Source: CAYHMW01 sp964357925
GTDB taxonomy: Bacteria; Patescibacteriota; Microgenomatia; UBA8517
Reading direction: 5' to 3'
DNA length: 62,536 nucleotides
Assembly: GCA_964357925.1 (NCBI GenBank)
Contig: CAYHMW010000004.1
Coordinates: 1-62,536 of the forward strand
Position numbers and translations under genes: made by a program. The notes beneath the pieces were generated by a model. That model saw only the letters and a program-made list of their open reading frames with translations, was not told the DNA's origin and ran no database searches. How positions within the stretch are numbered: the stretch's first letter is position 1; each line of letters starts with the position of its first letter. Shown here in pieces: positions 32,185 to 39,872 of the stretch.

Positions 32185-33401
32185 TATAAGAGAAGATAAT
32201 CAGAAGCCTTATCCCACCGCTCACCTTGTGCCTCATTTGCAGCCAGTGCACGAAGGTGCGCCGCCTTCTTAGCTTGAAAATCCGAAAGCCTATAAACTTC
32301 AGCCAATTGTGTCCGCATAGTCTCCTCAACTTCCCCATTCATTGGAGCGCGCATATCCTTCCACAGCTTGACTTGGAGCGATGCCGCAATCGACGGCTCG
32401 AAAGCAAGCTTCACCTCATCGCGCAGTAGCTTATAAAACTCCTTCAAGCTCTCAGTTGCCTGCTTCCATTTGTTTTCGTTACGCTCCACACTTGCCTGCA
32501 CCATCAAAGTCGCCGCACGAGCTGCAAGACCTTTTGATATACCCCACTGCTCCCGCAAGTGCGAAAGAGCATAATCTCGGAATCTCGTCCCTTCAGGAAT
32601 ATTCTGAAGCCTCCACCACTCAATCTCAAGCTTTGCCGCCAACCTTGGCTTAAACTTAAAATGCTCTTCCTTATCATTCCCGCCAAACCTTCTCCTGCGC
32701 CTCGAATAATCAAGGATTGCTTCCCGAAAAAGCGAGTTACTAAAACCAGGAAAATGAGCGTCGACCCAATACATCTCAGCGTAATTCATTTGCCACATCA
32801 AAAACCCACTAACTCTCTGTTCCCCAGAAGTTCGAATCACAAGATCAACATAAGGATACGGCTGGTCACGAGTATCTAAATATTTAGAAAAAAGGTCTGC
32901 ATTAATGTCTTGAACTTGTACTTCGTCTTGAACTATAGCGCGAACCGCGCGAAGAATATCATCCTGTCCACCATAATCTATAGCTATATTTCCGATGTGC
33001 TTTTTGTAGTGCATAGTTTCACTCTCTGCCCATTCAATTTTTTTGAGCAAAAACCCTGGAATCCGATCTTTTCTTCCTAAATGAACAAGACGAATCTTTT
33101 CCTTGTGTGCATCCTTTATGTATATATCTATAAGCCTCGCATAAAGCCTCATGAGATAATTAATCTCACGCCGAGCCCTATCCCAATTTTCTGTCGAAAA
33201 ACCCCAAAGTGTAACAGTGTGAACCCCCATCGCCCGAGCTGCACGAGCCAGCTCAACCGCACGATCGAAACCAGCCTTATGTCCCTCCAAAGTATTTAAA
33301 CCACGAGCGCGTGCCCAACGCCTATTCCCATCAGGGATAAGAGCAATGTGGTTAGGAATCTTGGTCCCGGCTGGAAGTTTAATGATTTCGCTTGAAGTCA
33401 T
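32154..33401 (-). CDS. uppS: Undecaprenyl diphosphate synthase with C-terminal extension
   Basis: 415 residues. The first 240 or so are a complete cis-prenyltransferase: 'HIALIPDGNRRWARARG' (catalytic Asp), 'GHKAGFDRA', 'LWGFSTENWDR', 'DLVIRTSGEQRVSGFLMWQ'. The enzyme makes the C55 lipid carrier for wall and surface glycans. The remaining 170 residues are Arg/Lys/Glu/Ala-rich helices not found in ordinary UppS (about 250 residues) and not recognised. idi lies upstream on the same strand. TATAAT 14 nt before the ATG suggests a short-leader transcript. Confidence 0.93.
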   Translation of the reverse strand: MTSSEIIKLPAGTKIPNHIALIPDGNRRWARARGLNTLEGHKAGFDRAVELARAARAMGVHTVTLWGFSTENWDRARREINYLMRLYARLIDIYIKDAHKEKIRLVHLGRKDRIPGFLLKKIEWAESETMHYKKHIGNIAIDYGGQDDILRAVRAIVQDEVQVQDINADLFSKYLDTRDQPYPYVDLVIRTSGEQRVSGFLMWQMNYAEMYWVDAHFPGFSNSLFREAILDYSRRRRRFGGNDKEEHFKFKPRLAAKLEIEWWRLQNIPEGTRFRDYALSHLREQWGISKGLAARAATLMVQASVERNENKWKQATESLKEFYKLLRDEVKLAFEPSIAASLQVKLWKDMRAPMNGEVEETMRTQLAEVYRLSDFQAKKAAHLRALAANEAQGERWDKASDYLLLYYEALKDKVA

Positions 33402-33455
33402 ATCAGAAGGACCAAATTATACCACAGCATAACCTTAAATTCCTCTCATTTACTC

Positions 33456-33968
33456 TCAAGAAAGTACATCACTATAATCATTGATTATAATCTTAAACCA
33501 CGGAGTATAAATCTCGGGGTGCTTTGCCATGTCGGCTCTAAGTTCCTCAATACCCACCCATTTGTGATCGGAGAGCTCCTTCGGATCAGGCTTAAACTTC
33601 CCATCATAAATCCCTGTAAACACATGATCAATTTCATTCTCCCCATATTGCTCATCATATACAGCACTATATATAAAGCTAAACTTTTCTATCAAACCAG
33701 TGCTAATTCCCAATTCTTCCTTAAGACGCCTATCTGCACAATCATTGTAGCTTTCACCTGGAAAGACATTTGCACAAACACTATTTGTCCAATAGCCCGG
33801 CCACGTAAACTTCTCAGGTGCCCGCTTCGTTATAAGCATCTCCCCCCTAGAATTAAACAGAAGAATCGAAATCGCTCGATGAAGCTTTGCGGGGTTTCGA
33901 TGTGCTTCATAAATCTCCGCTACACCCAACTCCCTGTCATTCTCATCCACCAATACTACCTCACGCAT
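33456..33968 (-). CDS. idi: Isopentenyl-diphosphate delta-isomerase, type I
   Basis: 170 residues of the Nudix-fold isomerase that interconverts IPP and DMAPP. Motifs: 'KLHRAISILLFN', 'TWPGYWTNSVCANVFPGES' (active Cys), the Nudix-like 'RRLKEELGI', and 'YGENEIDHVFTG' (active Glu). It supplies the starter unit for UppS, encoded just downstream on the same strand (54-bp gap). No MEP or mevalonate genes are in the window, so IPP origin is unknown. Confidence 0.93.
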   Translation of the reverse strand: MREVVLVDENDRELGVAEIYEAHRNPAKLHRAISILLFNSRGEMLITKRAPEKFTWPGYWTNSVCANVFPGESYNDCADRRLKEELGISTGLIEKFSFIYSAVYDEQYGENEIDHVFTGIYDGKFKPDPKELSDHKWVGIEELRADMAKHPEIYTPWFKIIINDYSDVLS

Positions 33969-34109
33969 AGATGCACATTATAATGTAGCCGCCACCCCGC
34001 AAATACTCTCGAAAATACCAGGAATAATTGCTAATGACTATTCAGGGCTGATATCATACACCTTGTACTTTGAGAGAGAGGCAGAGCGCAACTAAAAAAG
34101 GAGGCACAG

Positions 34110-34301
34110 ATGAATAAGCGACACAAAAAGAGCAAGAGTCGTTCATTGCACAGCACAAGCACAAACCTATTTTCACAAGCTCAATTTCAGAAAGACGACG
34201 TTCCCAAACAAAAGCCTATTCAAACCCACGAACAGTGGATCAACTTTTTGATCCACCTAACCCCTCAAGAAAGAAGAGACTGGGGTGGTGCTATCGATTG
34301 A
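34110..34301 (+). CDS. Hypothetical small basic protein
   Basis: 63 residues with a basic start ('MNKRHKKSKSRSLHS') and a short helical end ('HEQWINFLIHLTPQERRDW'). AAAAGGAGG lies at ideal spacing. It is a single-gene unit converging on the WecG-type gene. No family is recognised. Confidence 0.55.
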   Translation: MNKRHKKSKSRSLHSTSTNLFSQAQFQKDDVPKQKPIQTHEQWINFLIHLTPQERRDWGGAID

Positions 34302-34308
34302 TTTGATC

Positions 34309-35070
34309 TTAAGTTCTCCTCTCTCTCAGCACCATCCACAGGAAAACTGCAGTTGCCTTCCAAACTCGCTTGTAATGCCCGCCCTCCATCAATAATCTCC
34401 ACAACCACTCTAACCCAAACCTCGCCATAAACTGGGGGGGCAGAGTCTTCGATCCTGCATAATAATCGAGAGCGCCGCCAACGACCATAACTCCACCAAC
34501 TTTAAGTTGGTTGTAATTTCTAGCTACCCACAACTCTTGCTTCGGAGCACCAAAGGCAACAATCAACAAATCCGGACCAAATTTATTGATTCTGTCAACT
34601 ATATCTTTCTCATAACTAAGAGCTAATTTTGTGTCAGGGACGCCATCCCGGCCAATAACAAGTATCCCGTCACCATCAAACTTAGCGCCACCAAATTCCT
34701 TACTGGCTTTATCAACTGCCCAATTGTTTACAGTCGCCGACGCCCCCAGCAAAAAAACTTTTAAATTACGTTTACCTGCAAACTCAAACAACTTGAGCAT
34801 CATCTCCCTACCGGTTATTCGCTCAAGACTACTGTTTATGAGTAATAGTCCAACTCCATCTGGCAATGCTATGTCCGAAGTGTTCAAAGCCTCCAAAAAA
34901 ACAGGATTATCTGTAGACTCCACTATCATTTCAGGGTTCGGAGTTACTATAAAAAATTTACGCCTCAATTTGAGGCTAGACTCCACAAAGTCTAGCACTT
35001 CTCCTACGGAAGTGCTAGATAACTCAACATTTAATATCTTGACGTCTTTACGGGGTTTATTTAGTCTCAT
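34309..35070 (-). CDS. WecG/TagA/CpsF-family glycosyltransferase
   Basis: 253 residues from the ATG at 35070. Family motifs: 'FIVTPNPEMIVES', 'DIALPDGVGLLL', 'VFLLGASATVNNWAVDKA', 'PDLLIVAFGAPKQELWV', 'VGGALDYYAGSKTLPPQFMA', 'GLEWLWRLLMEGGHYKRVW'. These enzymes add a second sugar (for example ManNAc or ManNAcA) to lipid-linked intermediates, which fits the nearby uppS. An upstream extension to 35145 is rejected: it is translated from a palindromic repeat. A membrane association through the C-terminal helix is likely. Confidence 0.92.
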   Translation of the reverse strand: MRLNKPRKDVKILNVELSSTSVGEVLDFVESSLKLRRKFFIVTPNPEMIVESTDNPVFLEALNTSDIALPDGVGLLLINSSLERITGREMMLKLFEFAGKRNLKVFLLGASATVNNWAVDKASKEFGGAKFDGDGILVIGRDGVPDTKLALSYEKDIVDRINKFGPDLLIVAFGAPKQELWVARNYNQLKVGGVMVVGGALDYYAGSKTLPPQFMARFGLEWLWRLLMEGGHYKRVWKATAVFLWMVLRERRT

Positions 35071-35089
35071 AATATTTATTTGAACCTGC

Positions 35090-35170
35090 TGTGCCCTTCC
35101 GTAGCCTTGGCGAAGGAGGGTCATCTCGCACTTCCCAACTGTCATCCCGCACGGAGATGCGGGATCCAGA
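35090..35170. repeat. Two GC-rich palindromic elements
   Basis: 35096-35120 holds CCTTCCGTAGCCTTGGCGAAGG (inverted). 35141-35170 holds GTCATCCCGC...GCGGGATCCAGA, the same element found in frame in the giant protein at 48554 and 57601. Both lie just upstream of the WecG-type gene. Confidence 0.75.
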
Positions 35171-35394
35171 ATGTTTAGCCGATACTAAATTAACCACTTT
35201 TTCACTCACCTTTCACGACCTAAAACTATAAGTTCTAAATCCCAAACAACTTTATTTGCAAAATTGCAAGTTTGTACACAAAATTAATTCAGATTTTTAA
35301 GTTCAAATATAGGGGCTTACCCTCACCCTATCCACAATATCTTTCTCCACCTACCCCTATTACTATACACACAATACAAATCTTGCGTTCCAGT
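35171..35394. other. Intergenic between mreB and the WecG-type gene
   Basis: About 220 bp of AT-rich sequence. It has a near-match to a DnaA box (CTATCCACA near 35328) and an AT-rich dyad around TTTGCAAAATTGCAAG near 35260. I see no gene and no clear terminator. Confidence 0.4.
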
Positions 35395-36405
35395 TTACCT
35401 TCGTGTAGTCACACTCCTCTTCCAAAGCTCAATATTCTCCATCACCATCCCAGTGCCCCGCACAACACAATAAAGACTATCCTCAGCAACATGACTAGGC
35501 ACACCAGTCTCCTCAGTCATCAGTTTAGCAAAATTCCTAAGGTTACTGGTACCCCCACTCATCACGATCCCCTTATCAATAATGTCAGCAGCAAGCTCAG
35601 GCGGAGTATCCTCTAAAACACCTTTCACAGCCCCAATTATCTGCTGTAAGGGTGGTCTGATAGCCTCAACCATGTCATCTGAAGTGATCACAACTGTACG
35701 TGGAAGCCCAAAAACCAGATCACGCCCAGATATCTCAAGTCTCTCTGGCTTGGGCAGCGGAGTAGCTGAAGCCAGCTTAATCTTAATCTCCTCAGCTGTC
35801 TGATCACCCACAATGAGGTTATATTTTTTCTTAATATAATTTTGTATCGCCTCATCAATCTTGTTACCAGCGACACGCACACTCTTGTGAATAACAACAC
35901 CGCCCAGGGAAATTACAGCAGCCTCGGCAGCTCCACCTCCCATGTCTACAATCATGTGACCAGATGGAGCGGAAACCGGAATATTCGCCCCAATTGCAGC
36001 AGCCAGCGGCTCGTCAATTAAATACGCATGAGCAGCCCCAGCCTCAAGTGTCGCATCAAGCGCAGCACGCCTTTCAACTTGAGTGCACCCAGCCGGAACA
36101 CAAACCATGACATCAGGCCTCAATAACTGCACTCTCCCTGCTACCTTATTAATAAAATACTTCAGCATGGCTTTAGTCACCTGGTAGTCTGCAATGACAC
36201 CATCACGCATCGGCCTCGAAGCAATCAAGCTATCAGGTGTCCTCCCAAGCATACGTTTTGCGTCCTCTCCAATCGCAACGACAGCATTATCCTCAGCTGA
36301 TACTGCAACAACAGAAGGCTCATTCGCCACAATCCCCTCACCCGCCACCCAAACAAGAGTGTTTGCTGTCCCCAAATCAATCGCCAGTCTTTTCCTAAGT
36401 TGCAT
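35395..36405 (-). CDS. mreB: Rod shape-determining protein MreB
   Basis: 336 residues of the actin-like fold: 'LAIDLGTANTLVWVAGEGIV' (phosphate 1), 'EPLAAAIG', 'MIVDMGGGAAEAAVISLGG' (phosphate 2), 'GIVMSGGTSNLRNFAKLM' (adenosine). It forms membrane-bound filaments that guide wall synthesis. No mreC, mreD or rodA is adjacent. It diverges from the PEGA gene across a 76-bp AT-rich gap that must hold both promoters. Confidence 0.96.
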   Translation of the reverse strand: MQLRKRLAIDLGTANTLVWVAGEGIVANEPSVVAVSAEDNAVVAIGEDAKRMLGRTPDSLIASRPMRDGVIADYQVTKAMLKYFINKVAGRVQLLRPDVMVCVPAGCTQVERRAALDATLEAGAAHAYLIDEPLAAAIGANIPVSAPSGHMIVDMGGGAAEAAVISLGGVVIHKSVRVAGNKIDEAIQNYIKKKYNLIVGDQTAEEIKIKLASATPLPKPERLEISGRDLVFGLPRTVVITSDDMVEAIRPPLQQIIGAVKGVLEDTPPELAADIIDKGIVMSGGTSNLRNFAKLMTEETGVPSHVAEDSLYCVVRGTGMVMENIELWKRSVTTRR

Positions 36406-36469
36406 TTAATTTATTTTGATATAATTTAATAATAATAAGCACCAGTTATGGAAACCTCAAGAAATCCAT

Positions 36470-36475
36470 TATAAT
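36470..36475 (+). promoter_or_regulatory. -10 box of the PEGA gene
   Basis: TATAAT ends 6 nt before the ATG at 36482, the spacing expected if transcription begins at the start codon. Confidence 0.6.
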
Positions 36476-36481
36476 ATCCAC

Positions 36482-37699
36482 ATGACGAAAGTTCGACTCC
36501 TTATTTTGTTGCTAACTTTCGCTTTCCTCGGAGTATTTGGAACAGCTACAATCTACTATGCCCAAGGCTACAGGCTCAATAACGAAAGCCTCACACTCTC
36601 CCAAAAAGGTCTCCTCGTCGCGAATTCAGAGCCCAACGGAGCAGAAGTAATTGTAGATGGTGAGCTTAAAACCGCCACTAACAATACTATTGCCCTCGAC
36701 CCAGGCAATCACGATATCATAATTCAAAAAGAGGGATTCATTCCTTGGTCCAAGAAAATTGTCATCGCAGAAGAGGAAGTTACTCAAATAAACGCTTTTC
36801 TCCTTCCTGTTGCCCCCTCACTCTCAGCACTCACTCTCTCGGGTGCCAGCAACCCAATCATTAATACCGAGATGACCAAAATTGCCTTTGCTGTCTTCCC
36901 AGAAACTTTACCTGCGCAGGCAGGAGCCTCCCCATCTGCCACACCCATCCCAAATAGCAATGGCAAGGATAAGTCAGGGCTCTGGATTTTTGAAATGAAT
37001 AACCTACCACTAGGATTCAATCGAGAACCACGCCAAATCACATCTGGTGATCTAGGAGGAGCATCATGGGAGTTCTCACCGGACAACACTCAAATTCTAC
37101 TTACTACAAAAACTGGAAGCTTTCTTGTAGATACCGCCAAGCTCAACACATCAAGCGACTTAGTAAATATTGCCTCGAGCCTACCCACGATCAGAAAAGA
37201 ATGGCAAAAGGACAAAGATAGAAAATTGGAATCACAACTCACATCATTCCCTGAGAAACTCGACACTGCAATGAGAAAATTTGCAAAAGACATCAATCTC
37301 TCGCCCGATGCGAATAAAATATTATACACCGCTTCTGTCAGCGGCACACTCGACAACGGCTTAGTCGTTCCACTTCCAGGTGCTTCCACCCAAGTCGAAT
37401 CAAGACAACTCGAAGAAGGCAACAAATACGTCTACGACACCAAAGAAGACAAAAATTTTGTAGTAGGCACCAAAGAAGACATAATCTATTGGCTCCCGAA
37501 CTCCCTAAATCTTTTGAACCCTCAAACTAATGGTGTATCCGTACTCGATTACGATGGCACAAATAAGAAAGTAGTATTCACTGGCAACTACCAATTTCCA
37601 CACGCCTACCCATCAAGCTCAACAGGAAGGGCAATAATACTTACAAGTTTTGGCTCCGCAACTTCACCGCTCAATCTCTACTGGCTCAGTCTGAAATAG
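36482..37699 (+). CDS. PEGA-domain surface protein
   Basis: 405 residues: an N-terminal membrane anchor (about 5-27), a PEGA domain (about 42-112; 'LLVANSEPNGAEVIVDGEL' and 'LDPGNHDIIIQKEGFIPWSK'), then about 290 residues that look like an incomplete beta-propeller ('WEFSPDNTQILLTTKTGSF', 'NLSPDANKILYTASVSG'). PEGA domains are common in envelope proteins. The message seems leaderless. Function unknown; probably an outer-facing binding protein. Confidence 0.82.
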   Translation: MTKVRLLILLLTFAFLGVFGTATIYYAQGYRLNNESLTLSQKGLLVANSEPNGAEVIVDGELKTATNNTIALDPGNHDIIIQKEGFIPWSKKIVIAEEEVTQINAFLLPVAPSLSALTLSGASNPIINTEMTKIAFAVFPETLPAQAGASPSATPIPNSNGKDKSGLWIFEMNNLPLGFNREPRQITSGDLGGASWEFSPDNTQILLTTKTGSFLVDTAKLNTSSDLVNIASSLPTIRKEWQKDKDRKLESQLTSFPEKLDTAMRKFAKDINLSPDANKILYTASVSGTLDNGLVVPLPGASTQVESRQLEEGNKYVYDTKEDKNFVVGTKEDIIYWLPNSLNLLNPQTNGVSVLDYDGTNKKVVFTGNYQFPHAYPSSSTGRAIILTSFGSATSPLNLYWLSLK

Positions 37700-37705
37700 T
37701 TTTGT

Positions 37706-37773
37706 ACCCCAGGAAGGAATCCCTGCCCGCCATTGGCTACGCCGCAGGCGTTGGCAGGCGGGGAACCTGAACT
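37706..37773. repeat. tRNA-Arg 3' fragment interrupted by a GC-rich palindrome
   Basis: Read on the minus strand just past tRNA-Arg, CAGGTTC and GATTCCT are separated by an element of about 43 bp with ends GCAGGCGGGG and CCTGCCCGCCAT. Removing the element restores CAGGTTCGATTCCT, identical to the T arm of the adjacent tRNA-Arg. The element has the same termini as the one before tRNA-Pro. Confidence 0.6.
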
Positions 37774-37777
37774 CTTG

Positions 37778-37849
37778 TGCTCCAACCAGGAATCGAACCT
37801 GGATCTAGCCCTTAGGAGGGGCTTGTTCTGTCCATTGAACTACTGGAGC
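37778..37849 (-). tRNA. tRNA-Arg (CCU)
   Basis: Minus strand: acceptor GCTCCAG/TTGGAGC, D arm GTTC...GAAC, anticodon arm AGCCC-CTCCTAA-GGGCT with anticodon CCT, T arm CCAGG-TTCGATT-CCTGG, discriminator A. No encoded CCA. Confidence 0.95.
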
Positions 37850-37884
37850 GGACAATCCCTATTATACCAGCCAATTTTTAAGCC

Positions 37885-37913
37885 ACAAAAAAGGCTGGTT
37901 AAGATAACCAGCC
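37885..37913 (-). terminator. Rho-independent terminator (minus strand)
   Basis: Minus strand GGCTGGTTA/TAACCAGCC with a 3-nt loop and a run of T, just after the 87-residue gene. Confidence 0.9.
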
Positions 37914-37923
37914 AACGAACAAA

Positions 37924-38187
37924 TCACTCTGGGCGCGTAATAACCTTAAAACTCGTACCCTCTATCACAAATGTGTGTGGCCACGAAGTTGGCTCAGTTG
38001 TCATTTCATGCGCCACCTGATAGCCAACGAGTTGAACAAAAGGTTCAAACGCTTTCCATCTACTTTCCCCGACCAACTCAGACTGGATTCGACCGAGCTC
38101 GTCCATATATTGCCCATTCGCATGGGACACAAGTCTCAAGGTGAAAAGCAAGTTCCGATCATAGAACACCTCAGCAATTACACCCAT
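37924..38187 (-). CDS. Hypothetical small protein
   Basis: 87 residues, soluble, mixed alpha/beta ('MGVIAEVFYDRNLLFTLRLV' start). GGGAGGG just upstream supports the ATG. It pairs with the gene at 38288-38521, which has similar size, style and its own terminator. No family is recognised. Confidence 0.6.
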   Translation of the reverse strand: MGVIAEVFYDRNLLFTLRLVSHANGQYMDELGRIQSELVGESRWKAFEPFVQLVGYQVAHEMTTEPTSWPHTFVIEGTSFKVITRPE

Positions 38188-38241
38188 TTTCCCTCCCTAA
38201 CACGATAACGCTCTAACTATATTCTCCAGGCTGCAAGCCCT

Positions 38242-38266
38242 AAAAAGGCCAGCCACAAGGCTGGCC
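38242..38266 (-). terminator. Rho-independent terminator (minus strand)
   Basis: Minus strand GGCCAGCC/GGCTGGCC with a 4-nt loop, then TTTTT. Confidence 0.9.
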
Positions 38267-38287
38267 AAAGGACAAGAAACCGACTCT

Positions 38288-38521
38288 CTACCGCTCCTCC
38301 GCAACGTAAATACTGAGTACACCCTTCTTGAGTTCGAAGGGCACCTCTCGATGAGCCACTATCTCCTCGCTCACATATCGAGCGACTCTTCGAGCTGCTA
38401 TGTGCAATCCCGGATCTGTTGCCATCAGATCAAGAGAATATTCCCCTTGATCGTCAAAAACAACAATGAATCCGAACCCGCCCAAACCTCCTTCAACGCG
38501 AGTCAAAACCTTCAACTTCAT
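38288..38521 (-). CDS. Hypothetical small protein
   Basis: 77 residues, soluble; strands 'FGFIVVFDDQGEYSLDLMA' then a helix 'GLHIAARRVARYVSEEIVA'. AAGGAGGGTAT gives a strong ribosome site. It is a single-gene unit closed by its own terminator. No family is recognised. Confidence 0.6.
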   Translation of the reverse strand: MKLKVLTRVEGGLGGFGFIVVFDDQGEYSLDLMATDPGLHIAARRVARYVSEEIVAHREVPFELKKGVLSIYVAEER

Positions 38522-38590
38522 ATACCCTCCTTAAAATTGGGCTATGTCTTCTTTGATTCTACATTAGCACCCCATAGTAGTCAACCACTA

Positions 38591-39373
38591 CTACTTTAAC
38601 TCGACCACTACACTAATCTCTCCCTTAAGAACCTTCATTTCGCAAAGTTCGCTCATAACCTCACCCACTTGCCCTCTATAATGAGTCTCATATAGCTTTG
38701 TCATTTCCCTCCCAACGAGCACTCGCACTTCCCCAAAAACCTCTCTAACCATCTCCAAGTTTTTAATTACCCTATGTGGGGAATCAAAATATACAAAAGG
38801 ATAATTTAATTTCCGCAAATTTTGTAACTGCTTCAAAGCCTTTCTTTTTGGAAAAAAACCAATGAATATATATCGTGACACATCAAACCCACACACACTA
38901 AGCACCGCACTCACCGCGCTCACACCCGGTATGGGAATGATTTTAATTTGATCTCCAGCAACACTGTTACGCGACGTAGGCATATCAGCAGCTAAACGAC
39001 TGGCTGCCCCGCCACCGGCGGGGCCCTCGAAGGAGTGAAGACCTGATATGCCGAGAGGAGCGCTGTTATTGTACAAAAAATCAATTAACTCATTCCCTGG
39101 ATCACTTATTCCTGGCGTCCCAGCATCCGTAATAAGTGCCAAATCCTGTCCCTGTAGAAGCATGTTAAGTACCTCGTATTTGAGGGCCTCATTACTATGT
39201 TGATGATAAGATCTGACCGACGTTTTTATATCAAAATGTGTCAGCAATTTTTTAGCACTCCTCGTATCTTCTGCCAAAATTAAATCCACATTGCCCAAGA
39301 TTTGAACTGCACGAGAAGTCATATCCGAGAGATTTCCAATTGGTGTAGCAACGATGTAGAGGCTTCCTAACAT
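38591..39373 (-). CDS. rsmI: 16S rRNA 2'-O-ribose C1402 methyltransferase
   Basis: 260 residues of the RsmI tetrapyrrole-methylase fold: 'LYIVATPIGNLSDMTSRAV', 'ILAEDTRSAKKLL', 'LITDAGTPGISDPG', 'IIPIPGVSAVSAVLSVCGF', 'YIFIGFFPKRK', 'FVYFDSPHRV'. It methylates C1402 of 16S rRNA with SAM. Between 'GISDPGNELIDFLYNN' and 'IKIIPIPG' there is an extra stretch of about 35 residues (about 104-140) encoded by a large palindrome, which keeps the frame. The usual C-terminal helical domain seems absent. A TATAAT-like box lies 11 nt before the ATG. Confidence 0.93.
   Translation of the reverse strand: MLGSLYIVATPIGNLSDMTSRAVQILGNVDLILAEDTRSAKKLLTHFDIKTSVRSYHQHSNEALKYEVLNMLLQGQDLALITDAGTPGISDPGNELIDFLYNNSAPLGISGLHSFEGPAGGGAASRLAADMPTSRNSVAGDQIKIIPIPGVSAVSAVLSVCGFDVSRYIFIGFFPKRKALKQLQNLRKLNYPFVYFDSPHRVIKNLEMVREVFGEVRVLVGREMTKLYETHYRGQVGEVMSELCEMKVLKGEISVVVELK
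38979..39052. repeat. Nested palindrome inside rsmI
   Basis: GGCATATCAG (38979-38988) and CTGATATGCC (39043-39052) are perfect inverted copies around an inner GCCCCGCC/GGCGGGGC stem (39006-39024). The unit lies within the rsmI coding sequence, in the segment that family members lack. Confidence 0.8.
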
Positions 39374-39614
39374 ATGTCTACACTATTATATATCACCACA
39401 CACACCTACTCCACAATCCAAGGGCCAGGAACCCATCTCAGCAACGAACAATATAATTATAGGTATAGAAATATTGTACACAGAAATTGTGGATAACTTG
39501 TTACTCAATCCTTACTATAAGATATCAATAATAACTATGTATTAATTTACACGCATGAAAACATATGAGGAGTATTTGTATACATAGGAAGTTTGGGCTA
39601 TATTAAGGAATATT
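39374..39614. other. Intergenic with one perfect DnaA box
   Basis: About 240 bp, AT-rich. TGTGGATAA at 39488-39496 is a perfect DnaA box on the minus strand (TTATCCACA). I see only one good box and no dnaA/dnaN/gyr gene nearby. The rsmI promoter lies at the left edge. Confidence 0.4.
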
Positions 39615-39680
39615 CGGGGAGTAGCTCAGGGGTAGACCTGCCCGCCATCAGCTGTCGCCTCAGGCGACTGCAGGCGGGGT
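39615..39680. repeat. tRNA 5' fragment plus GC-rich palindrome
   Basis: CGGGGAGTAGCTCAGGGG (from 39615) and TAGA form a tRNA-like acceptor strand and D arm, cut off after the D loop. Then comes an element (39637-39679) with ends CCTGCCCGCCAT and GCAGGCGGGG and an inner GTCGCC/GGCGAC hairpin. The intact tRNA-Pro follows at 39687. Confidence 0.65.
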
Positions 39681-39686
39681 GCGCAG

Positions 39687-39758
39687 CGGGGACTAGTGTA
39701 TCGGCAACACGCCATGTTCGGGACATGGAGACACCGAGTTCAATTCTCGGGTCCCCGA
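39687..39758 (+). tRNA. tRNA-Pro (CGG)
   Basis: Acceptor CGGGGAC/GTCCCCG (7 perfect pairs), D arm GTGT-ATCGGCA-ACAC, anticodon arm CCATG-TTCGGGA-CATGG with anticodon CGG, T arm CCGAG-TTCAATT-CTCGG, discriminator A. The short D loop is slightly unusual. Confidence 0.92.
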
Positions 39759-39767
39759 CAAAAATCA

Positions 39768-39872
39768 TTATCTTAACCCAGATTTTTTGACGTAGTCTCA
39801 AAAACTGGAGTTATCTTAACCCAGATTTTTTGACGTAGTCTCAAAAACTGGAGTTATCTTAACCCAGATTTT
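39768..39872. repeat. 43-bp tandem repeat at the 3' end of atpC
   Basis: Two full 43-bp copies (39768-39810, 39811-39853) and the first 19 bp of a third (39854-39872). The third copy includes the atpC stop codon and last codons. Each unit contains a TTTTTTGA/TCAAAAA inverted repeat extended by CAG/CTG, so the RNA could form two tandem hairpins downstream of the ATPase operon. Confidence 0.88.

Noticed and set aside
35071..35145. N-terminal extension of the WecG-type transferase
   Set aside because: The added residues ('TLLRQGYGRAQQ') are the translation of a palindromic repeat; the family-like start is the ATG at 35070.
39374..39614. Replication origin
   Set aside because: Only one good DnaA box and no dnaA, dnaN, rpmH or gyr gene nearby.
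39615..39758. Intron in the D loop of tRNA-Pro
   Set aside because: The sequence from 39687 folds into a complete tRNA by itself, with 7 perfect acceptor pairs, so the upstream half is a separate fragment.
39768..39872. CRISPR array
   Set aside because: The copies abut without spacers and the unit contains the end of atpC; it is a tandem duplication.
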